Of a DNA stretch of 35,926 bases, positions 29,817-35,926 are shown piece after piece (position 1 is the first letter of the stretch; each line of letters opens with the position of its first letter). A model generated the notes under the pieces. It saw nothing but the letters and a program-made list of their open reading frames with translations, searched no databases and was not told where the DNA came from. This DNA is from Ruminococcus champanellensis 18P13 = JCM 17042 (GTDB taxonomy: Bacteria > Bacillota > Clostridia > Oscillospirales > Ruminococcaceae): contig NC_021039.1 of assembly GCF_000210095.1 (NCBI RefSeq), positions 2,336,475-2,372,400 of the forward strand. The letters run 5' to 3'. The translations under genes were made by a program, and so were the position numbers.

Positions 29817-32168
29817 TCATTGCACAGGGGTAATGTTCCAGATATCTGCTGCGTAGTCCCGGATAGTCCGGTCGGAGCTGAACTTGCCCGCATGGCACAT
29901 GTTCAGCCACTGCTTCTTAGCAAATTCCGCCCGATCCCTGTAGTCGGAAATGGCACGGAGCTTTGCCTCCACATAGGACTCCAGATCTCCCAGCAGGTAG
30001 TAGTGATCCGGACGGTGCCAGCTTGCCCCGTCCAGCAGGCTGTAGTACAGCTCCCGGAAATCTCCGGTGCCCCCGTCGGATACGGTACCGTCGATGAGGG
30101 TGCTGACCACCCGGCGGATCTTCTCGTTGTCCGCAAAGAGCCGGCGGCTGCTGTAGTCCGGCATGATCTTTTCCAGTTCCTCCACCCTGGCGCCAAAGAT
30201 GTAGTTGTTCTCCCCCCCGGCTTCCTCCACGATCTCGATATTCGCCCCGTCCAGGGTACCCAGGGTCACCGCCCCGTTCAGCATCAGCTTCATGTTGCCG
30301 GTGCCGGATGCCTCCGTACCAGCGGTGGAAATCTGCTCGGAGATATCCGCAGCCGCCACCAGCTTTTCCGCATAGGATACATTGTAGTTGTGGACAAATA
30401 CCACCCGGATCAGATCCCGCACCTGGGGATCTCCATCCACCAGCCTGGCGATTTCGTTGATATACTTGATGATGCCCTTTGCCCGGCGATAGCCCGGCGC
30501 AGACTTTGCCCCGAACAGGAAGGTGGTGGGGGCAAAATTCTGAATGCTGCCGTCCTTGATGCCGAAGTAGATCCACAGAATGGAGAAGGCATTCAGCAGT
30601 TGCCGCTTGTATTCATGCAGCCGCTTGATCTGAATGTCGAACACCGTATCCGGGTCGATCCGAACGCCCTCCTGCGCCAGTACATACGCCGCTAGCTGCC
30701 GCTTCTTTTCCTGCTTGATGGCAGTAAAGCGCTGCAATACCTGTAAATCCCGGGCATAGGGCACCAGCTCCTCCAAGGCATCCAGTTGGGTGATCCACCG
30801 GTCGCTGCCCAGAAGCTCCGTGGCAAGACCGGACAGCTCCCGGTTGCACAGGGCAAACCAGCGCCGCTGGGTAATGCCATTGGTCTTGTTCTGGAACCGC
30901 TCCGGATACAGCCGGTACCAGTCCTTCAGTGCGGTATGCTTCAGGATCTCCGTGTGGATCTTCGCCACCCCGTTGGTGTGAGCGCTGGCATAAATCGCCA
31001 TGTGTGCCATATGCACGCAGCCATCCCGGACGATTCCCATGGCTGTGATCTGTTCCGCCGTCCAGTCCGGCTTTGCATACAGCTCCGCCATCAGTGCCTC
31101 GTGGATCTGGAGAATTACCCCATACACCTCCGGCAGCAGCTCCTCCACCAGACCGCAGTCCCACTTTTCCAGCGCCTCCGCCATAATGGTGTGATTGGTG
31201 TAGTGGAACACCTGCTTCGCAATGGACAACGCCTTGTCAAAGGCAACCCCATCCTGCATCAGCAGCCGGATCAGCTCCGGAATGGAGATCACCGGGTGGG
31301 TATCGTTCAACTGGATGCTGACAGCCTGCGCCAGGTCATCGTACTTGTCGTGGGATGCCCGGTATTTCCGCAGGATATCCGCCAGGGATGCGGCGCTGAA
31401 GAAATACTCCTGCTTGAGCCGCAGCAGCTTCCCCTCCCGGGTGTCGTCGTTGGGGTACAGGACTCTGGAAATATCCTCTGCGGCAATACTTTCCGCAGAA
31501 GCCTCCAGATAATGCTGCTGATTGAACAGCTGGAAGTCAAAGGTATGCACCGGCTCCGCCTGCCACAGCCGCAGGGTACTGATGTGCCGGGTCTTGCAGC
31601 CGATGATGGGCATATCATAGGGCACTGCCCGGACGGTCTGTCCGGCGTAGCGGATCTCCACCGCATCCGCCTCACAGCGCACCGACCAGGGATCTCCCCA
31701 CCGGGTCCAGTCATCGGCGGTCTCCTTCTGGAAGCCGTCCTCAAAATGCTGCTCAAACAGCCCGTACCGGTAACGGATGCCGTAGCCGTCCAGGGGCAGG
31801 TTCAGAGTCGACGCACTGTCCAGAAAGCATGCAGCCAGTCTGCCCAGCCCCCCGTTGCCCAGGGCAGCATCCGGGATCTCATCCATAGCAGACAGGGATA
31901 CGCCGTAGGGACGCAGGGCTTCTTCCACGGTATCGTAAAGATCCAGGCACAGCAGATTGTTCTGCACAGCCCGCCCCACCAGAAATTCCATGGAGAAATA
32001 GCACGCCCGTCTGCCGGACAGATGCGCCTGACGGCTTGCCCGCCAGTCCGGTGCAATGGTCTCCATCACCGTGTCCCCGATGGCACTGTGCAGTGCCTGG
32101 GGAGTCGCCTTGTCCGGGGTGGTACCCAGCTTTTTGCACAACGCCTGTTCAAATTCCTTATGATCCAT
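29817..32168 (-). CDS. glgP: Glycogen/maltodextrin phosphorylase
   Basis: Releases glucose 1-phosphate from alpha-1,4-glucans using pyridoxal phosphate. The 783-residue GT35 protein has SMEFLVGRAVQNNL near residue 47, DAALGNGGLGRLAACFLDS near 95, QLNDTHPVISIPEL, and the PLP-lysine segment GTEASGTGNMKLMLNGA near residue 630. Length is slightly short for the family but no domain is missing. The open frame extends upstream into malQ, but the ATG at 32168 has AAGGAG upstream and starts just 14 nt after the malQ stop. It works with MalQ to process storage or imported glucans. Confidence 0.96.
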   Translation of the reverse strand: MDHKEFEQALCKKLGTTPDKATPQALHSAIGDTVMETIAPDWRASRQAHLSGRRACYFSMEFLVGRAVQNNLLCLDLYDTVEEALRPYGVSLSAMDEIPDAALGNGGLGRLAACFLDSASTLNLPLDGYGIRYRYGLFEQHFEDGFQKETADDWTRWGDPWSVRCEADAVEIRYAGQTVRAVPYDMPIIGCKTRHISTLRLWQAEPVHTFDFQLFNQQHYLEASAESIAAEDISRVLYPNDDTREGKLLRLKQEYFFSAASLADILRKYRASHDKYDDLAQAVSIQLNDTHPVISIPELIRLLMQDGVAFDKALSIAKQVFHYTNHTIMAEALEKWDCGLVEELLPEVYGVILQIHEALMAELYAKPDWTAEQITAMGIVRDGCVHMAHMAIYASAHTNGVAKIHTEILKHTALKDWYRLYPERFQNKTNGITQRRWFALCNRELSGLATELLGSDRWITQLDALEELVPYARDLQVLQRFTAIKQEKKRQLAAYVLAQEGVRIDPDTVFDIQIKRLHEYKRQLLNAFSILWIYFGIKDGSIQNFAPTTFLFGAKSAPGYRRAKGIIKYINEIARLVDGDPQVRDLIRVVFVHNYNVSYAEKLVAAADISEQISTAGTEASGTGNMKLMLNGAVTLGTLDGANIEIVEEAGGENNYIFGARVEELEKIMPDYSSRRLFADNEKIRRVVSTLIDGTVSDGGTGDFRELYYSLLDGASWHRPDHYYLLGDLESYVEAKLRAISDYRDRAEFAKKQWLNMCHAGKFSSDRTIRDYAADIWNITPVQ

Positions 32169-32182
32169 CTGTATCTCGCTCC

Positions 32183-33658
32183 TTACTTTCGACCGTAGGT
32201 ACGGTTCAGCCGGCGAATCCGCCGCTGCAGCTTTTCTGTGTATTGCTCCGCCTTGGTGCGGTAGCACCAGTTGCCCCCCAGGGTGGAGGGCAGGTTCATT
32301 CTGCCTTCGCCGCCTGCCTTGAGAAAATCCTGCATCTGGGCAATTGCCAGCTCCGCAATGCTGGACCATGCCGCACGCACCACTGCCGCCGGCACATCCT
32401 GCCTGCTTTCCACATCCAGGTATGCACGGGCAAAGCGCAGGGGTTCCCGGTTCAGGGTTTCTGCCCAGTGCAGCAGGGTGTCGTTGTCGTGGGTGCCTGT
32501 GTACACCACGCAATGGGAGGTGGTATAATTGTGGGGCAGGAATTCATTGTCCGCATCGCTGTCAAATGCAAATTGCAGCACCTTCATGCCCGGATAGCCG
32601 GTCTCCGCCAGAAGCTCCCGCACCTGGGGCGTGATATTGCCCAGATCCTCCGCAAGAATGTTCAATTCTCCCAGCTTCTGCTGTGCCGCCCGGAACAGCT
32701 CCAGACCCGGCCCCGGCATCCAGGCACCGTACTCGGCGGTTTCCTTCTTTGCCGGAATAGAATAATAGCTTTCAAAGCCCCGGAAGTGGTCGATGCGAAC
32801 CATGTCAAACAGCTTGCTCACATACCCCAGCCGGTGGATCCACCAGGCGTAGCCCGTGACCCTGTGCTGCTTCCAGCGATAAACCGGATTGCCCCAAAGC
32901 TGCCCGGTGGCAGAGAAGCAGTCCGGCGGACAGCCTGCCACCTCGGCGGGACGGTTCAGCACATTCAGCTCAAACAGCTCCGGATGTGCCCAGACCTCCA
33001 CACTGTCTGCGGCAGTGTAAATGGGCAGATCCCCGATGATGGAGATTCCCTGCTCGTTGGCGTATGCCTTGAGCCGATACCACTGCTTGAAGAACTGGTA
33101 CTGGATGAATTTATGAAAGGCAATGTCCTCCTTGTAGGTTTCCCTTGCCAAGTCCATCGCTTCCTTCTTCCGGCGGCGCAGGGATCTCCCCCACTCCGTA
33201 AAGGGCTTGCCGTCATGGGCAAACTTCAGCGCCATGTACAGGGCGTAATCCTCCAGCCAGTCCTTCTGCGCCTCCACAAAGGCGTCAAAGTCAGGATCCG
33301 GCTTTGCATTGGAAAAGGCGATCCGCAGCACTTCATAGCACTGGGTATACAGCAGCGCATAGGGAATGGTGCTGCTGTCCTCCCCCCAGTTCAGACCGTC
33401 ATAATCCGCCGGCACCAGCAAGCCTTCCTCCGCCAGCAGATCAAAGTCGATCAGATACGGGTTTCCCGCATAGGTACAGCAGGACTGATAGGGGGAATCC
33501 CCATAGCCCGTAGGCGAAAGGGGGAGCACCTGCCAGCAGGATACCTCCGCACCCTTCAGAAAATCTACAAACTCATATGCCGCCCTGCCCATTTTCCCGA
33601 TGCCATGCCGGGAAGGCAGACTGAAAACAGGGAGCAAAATACCACTTCTACGCATCAT
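32183..33658 (-). CDS. malQ: 4-alpha-glucanotransferase (amylomaltase)
   Basis: GH77 disproportionating enzyme that rearranges maltooligosaccharides so that phosphorylase can use them. The 491-residue protein has LPLSPTGYGDSPYQS near residue 46, the nucleophile region VRIDHFRGFESYY, the acid/base region ILAEDLG, and YTGTHDNDT. Length is normal. The ATG at 33658 has GAGGT upstream. The gene sits 21 nt after ktrB and 14 nt before glgP, so the three are likely cotranscribed. Confidence 0.96.
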   Translation of the reverse strand: MMRRSGILLPVFSLPSRHGIGKMGRAAYEFVDFLKGAEVSCWQVLPLSPTGYGDSPYQSCCTYAGNPYLIDFDLLAEEGLLVPADYDGLNWGEDSSTIPYALLYTQCYEVLRIAFSNAKPDPDFDAFVEAQKDWLEDYALYMALKFAHDGKPFTEWGRSLRRRKKEAMDLARETYKEDIAFHKFIQYQFFKQWYRLKAYANEQGISIIGDLPIYTAADSVEVWAHPELFELNVLNRPAEVAGCPPDCFSATGQLWGNPVYRWKQHRVTGYAWWIHRLGYVSKLFDMVRIDHFRGFESYYSIPAKKETAEYGAWMPGPGLELFRAAQQKLGELNILAEDLGNITPQVRELLAETGYPGMKVLQFAFDSDADNEFLPHNYTTSHCVVYTGTHDNDTLLHWAETLNREPLRFARAYLDVESRQDVPAAVVRAAWSSIAELAIAQMQDFLKAGGEGRMNLPSTLGGNWCYRTKAEQYTEKLQRRIRRLNRTYGRK

Positions 33659-33679
33659 GATACCTCATTTCAAAACAAA

Positions 33680-35035
33680 TCAGCCAACCGTAACCTTTTC
33701 CAAAGGATACTGGGAGGCTACATTGCCGGACGTTGTGCCCAACGCCAGCAAAACAGACAGACCGCCGACTCTGCCTACAAACATCAGGAACATCAGGATC
33801 ACCTGGGACAGCGCACTGAGCCGGGCAGTCAGCCCCAGGGTCAGCCCTGCGGTGCCCAATGCGGCGGCGCACTCAAACAGGGAATCCAACAGGCCAATGC
33901 TTTCAATGGCGCAGATCGACACGGAGGAGACGATCAGCAGCAGCAGATACAGCATCAGCACACAGCAGGCGTTGTGAATGGCCTCCTCCTCAATACGCCG
34001 GTGAAAGCATTCCACCGTCTTTCGCTTCCGGAACACCACCGTGATGCTCAAAAACAGCAGCGCCAGGGTGGTGGTCTTCAGCCCTCCTGCCGTAGAGCCG
34101 GAGGAGCCTCCCACCAGCATCAGACAGATGCACACAAACTGGGTAGCCTCGGTCATGGCGGACAGGTCCATGGTGAAAAAGCCCGCTGTCCGGCAGGTAA
34201 CGGACTGAAACAGGGAACGAAGCCATTCCTCTCCGGTGCTGCATCCTGCCATGGCCTCTCCCCCATGCTCCAGCAAGAAAATCTGCACCGCACCCAGCAG
34301 GATCAGCACCCCGGAGGTCACCAGCACCAGCTTGGTGTGCAGCCGGTACTTGGCAAAGTGGTGACGATGCTCGATCACGTCAAACCAGACAAAGAAGCCC
34401 AGTCCGCCTACAATGATCAGAACCATGAACACTCCGTTGAGGAAGGGATCCGACGCCACATCCATCAGAGAGGAGCCGGGAGAAAAATAACCCATCAGAT
34501 CGATGCCGGCATTGCAAAAGGCGGACACGCTGTGAAACACAGAAAAGAAAATGCCCCGGAGTGCCCCCAGCCGGGGACAGAAATACAGGCACAGCATGGC
34601 TGCACCCACCAGCTCAATGGCAAGGGAACTGAAGAATATGTACTGCGTCATCCGCACAATGCCGCCTACCTGCGGTGCGCTGTACGCCTCCTGCATAACA
34701 AAGCGCTGCTTGACCCCGATCTTTCTCTTGGTAAAGGACAGCAGAAAGATCATCACAGACATAAATCCCAGACCGCCCAACTCGATCAGCACCAGCTGGA
34801 TCAGCTGACCGAACAGACTCCAGTAGTGATAGGTGTCATGCAGGGTCATGCCGGTAACACAGGTAACGGAAGCGGAGGTGAACATGGCATCCTTGAGAGA
34901 GGCGCCCTGTCCGTCCCGGGTAGCATGGGGCAGCATCAGCAGACACCCGCCCAACAGGATCAGCGTACTGTAGCCCAGCACGATCATCTTGGTTGCGGTC
35001 ATGCCTCTGAAGTGATTCCGTAGTCGATCAATCAA
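33680..35035 (-). CDS. ktrB: TrkH/KtrB family potassium transporter, membrane subunit
   Basis: A 451-residue integral membrane protein with four repeats of the membrane-pore-membrane type. Selectivity-filter sequences can be seen as TSASVTCVTGM (about 53-63), SVSAFCNAGIDL, QSVTCRTAGFFT and CAAALGTAGLTLGL. It moves K+ (or Na+-coupled K+) across the membrane. KtrB normally needs the cytosolic RCK subunit KtrA, but no ktrA lies in this window; it may be elsewhere. GGGGTG precedes the ATG and a strong promoter is at 35136-35164. It is the first gene of the run that includes malQ and glgP. Confidence 0.93.
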   Translation of the reverse strand: MIDRLRNHFRGMTATKMIVLGYSTLILLGGCLLMLPHATRDGQGASLKDAMFTSASVTCVTGMTLHDTYHYWSLFGQLIQLVLIELGGLGFMSVMIFLLSFTKRKIGVKQRFVMQEAYSAPQVGGIVRMTQYIFFSSLAIELVGAAMLCLYFCPRLGALRGIFFSVFHSVSAFCNAGIDLMGYFSPGSSLMDVASDPFLNGVFMVLIIVGGLGFFVWFDVIEHRHHFAKYRLHTKLVLVTSGVLILLGAVQIFLLEHGGEAMAGCSTGEEWLRSLFQSVTCRTAGFFTMDLSAMTEATQFVCICLMLVGGSSGSTAGGLKTTTLALLFLSITVVFRKRKTVECFHRRIEEEAIHNACCVLMLYLLLLIVSSVSICAIESIGLLDSLFECAAALGTAGLTLGLTARLSALSQVILMFLMFVGRVGGLSVLLALGTTSGNVASQYPLEKVTVG

Positions 35036-35135
35036 TCATTTGTTCACCCCTGTTTTCTGCGCAGGCTGCACGCCGGGAACCCGAAGCCGGAGCGTTCCCA
35101 CTCCCCATGTGCTGCCTACAATTATCCACGCTATC

Positions 35136-35164
35136 ATTCTAGCATATTTTTTCACCGGAATCAA
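35136..35164 (-). promoter_or_regulatory. Promoter of ktrB
   Basis: Minus-strand TTGATT (35164-35159) and TAGAAT (35141-35136), 17-bp spacer, TG before the -10. The start site near 35129 leaves a leader of about 94 nt. The -35 box is 6 bp from that of the divergent lipoprotein promoter. Confidence 0.75.
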
Positions 35165-35170
35165 GCCCAT

Positions 35171-35199
35171 TTGCATTTTTTATATAAGTGTGCTATACT
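35171..35199 (+). promoter_or_regulatory. Promoter of the lipoprotein gene
   Basis: TTGCAT (35171-35176) and TATACT (35194-35199), 17-bp spacer, TG before the -10. The start site near 35206 gives a leader of about 25 nt. Confidence 0.78.
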
Positions 35200-35230
35200 G
35201 GTAAAAAACCATGCGAAATGAGGCAAACCC

Positions 35231-35902
35231 ATGGGAAAACGGATCCTTCTACCCCTGGCAGCTGCGCTGCTGCTCACCGGATGCAGCAGCATGCAGCACA
35301 TTGAAAACGGCAGCAGCATCAACGAGACTCAACCAACCACCACCGCACCGGCACAGACCACTGCACCGCCCCCTGCCACCACTGCCGCACCAGTCACAAC
35401 CATGTCTCCGGAACAGGCTGTAACCCAATGCTCCCCCCAGGAACTGCTGGCACTGGGGGCGTCCCTGTACGATGATGCCTGCAATATGCTTGCCGCCTTC
35501 CGAGGTGCGGTGTATCCCACCGACCCGACCCAGACCGCAGAGCGCCCCACCGATCACGCCACGGGGTTGCTGGTCACGGCGGACAGCGTCCACACGCCGG
35601 CGGATGTACAGGCGGCATTTGACGCCCTGTTCACAAAGGATGTGCCCTACAAGGCGGCGGACTATTACTTTGAAGCCGACGGAAAGCTGTATGCTGTGGT
35701 GCCGGACGCACCGGCGGATCCCGGCTATGTGGGCACGGAGCTGACCGATGTCCGGACAGAGGGCAGCCGGGTGGATTTTACGGCAGTGTCCTATTACACG
35801 GATCCGGAAACCGGGGAGGATCTGCCCACCCGAACGGCTGTGTTTTCTCTGATCGCAGAGGAGGATGGCTGGAAAACGGCGGCACTGACGCTACCCTATT
35901 GA
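35231..35902 (+). CDS. Lipoprotein with Thr/Pro linker, unknown function
   Basis: A 223-residue protein with a type II signal peptide: MGKR, a hydrophobic core, and lipobox LTGC with C18 as the lipidated cysteine. Residues about 30-60 are rich in Thr, Pro and Ala, a flexible linker. The remaining 160 residues look like a small globular alpha/beta domain (ADYYFEADGKLYAVV, VDFTAVSYYTDPETGE, WKTAALTLPY) that faintly resembles IseA-like wall-enzyme inhibitor domains; that resemblance is weak. GAGG precedes the ATG. It is divergent from ktrB and monocistronic as far as the window shows; CCTGC/GCAGG just after the stop may begin a terminator. Confidence 0.85.
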   Translation: MGKRILLPLAAALLLTGCSSMQHIENGSSINETQPTTTAPAQTTAPPPATTAAPVTTMSPEQAVTQCSPQELLALGASLYDDACNMLAAFRGAVYPTDPTQTAERPTDHATGLLVTADSVHTPADVQAAFDALFTKDVPYKAADYYFEADGKLYAVVPDAPADPGYVGTELTDVRTEGSRVDFTAVSYYTDPETGEDLPTRTAVFSLIAEEDGWKTAALTLPY

Positions 35903-35926
35903 GTGCCTGCGGCGCAGGGGTGGAAG

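Noticed and set aside
32036-35023. Plus-strand 995-codon open frame across malQ and ktrB
   Set aside because: It spans several well-supported minus-strand genes and their intergenic gaps and reads as low-complexity His/Gln-rich sequence.
1-35926. CRISPR array, tRNA or rRNA genes, insertion sequences, prophage, toxin-antitoxin or defence genes
   Set aside because: No spaced direct repeats, no transposase or integrase motifs, and no tRNA-like or rRNA-like stretch was recognised by reading. The only direct repeat array is the coding 45-bp repeat at 1-228.

Overview
The window looks like a chromosomal segment of a Gram-positive gut or rumen anaerobe of the Ruminococcus/Oscillospiraceae type. The reasons are family-level: a fused IspH-ribosomal S1 gene, a split cobalamin-dependent methionine synthase, a GH130 mannooligosaccharide phosphorylase of the kind known from Ruminococcus albus, a TepA-FtsK neighbourhood as in Firmicutes, strong AGGAGG-type ribosome binding sites, sigma-A promoters with 17-bp spacers, and a GC-rich codon style. 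The species cannot be fixed from the sequence alone. No rRNA, tRNA, insertion sequence, prophage or CRISPR array was seen. The window is mostly housekeeping and carbohydrate metabolism, not a mobile island.

Layout. 1-1608 (-) is the N-terminal part of a secreted protein with a 45-bp tandem repeat cut by the window edge. 1910-3118 (-) is a monocistronic eukaryotic-type UDP-sugar pyrophosphorylase. 3263-14971 (-) is a compact ten-gene run, tepA-uppP-ftsK-ygiQ-MBL hydrolase-DUF3006-baiN-cmk-plsC-ispH/rpsA, with a promoter at 15053-15081 and a terminator at 3213-3240. 15144-15890 (-) is a TtcA-like tRNA thiolase, divergent from a galK-galE pair (+, 16119-18455). 18549-23590 (-) is a glycan locus: GH95, membrane-attached CBM35-GH26 mannanase and GH130 phosphorylase. 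23732-27471 (-) holds ung, the MetH activation protein and metH. 27543-28553 (-) is corA with a structured leader and a 17-codon upstream ORF. 28747-35035 (-) is a five-gene run, ktrB-malQ-glgP-degenerate PHP protein-small Cys-rich protein. 35231-35902 (+) is a lipoprotein gene divergent from ktrB.

How the parts fit. GH26 would cut mannan at the cell surface, GH130 would phosphorolyse imported mannooligosaccharides to mannose 1-phosphate, and GH95 would remove fucose or galactose branches. GalK and GalE handle galactose, and the UDP-sugar pyrophosphorylase may supply or salvage UDP-sugars because no galT is visible. MalQ and GlgP turn over glycogen or maltodextrin. The long minus-strand run joins envelope lipid and isoprenoid steps (UppP, PlsC, IspH), DNA handling (FtsK, Cmk) and translation (S1).

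The observations most worth a second look are the corA leader (upstream ORF plus a hairpin overlapping the corA ribosome binding site), a strong in-frame ribosome binding site inside the IspH-S1 fusion exactly at the S1 junction, and a CpsB-like PHP protein that has lost most metal ligands and sits in a glycogen operon. I did not find an obviously new multi-gene system.
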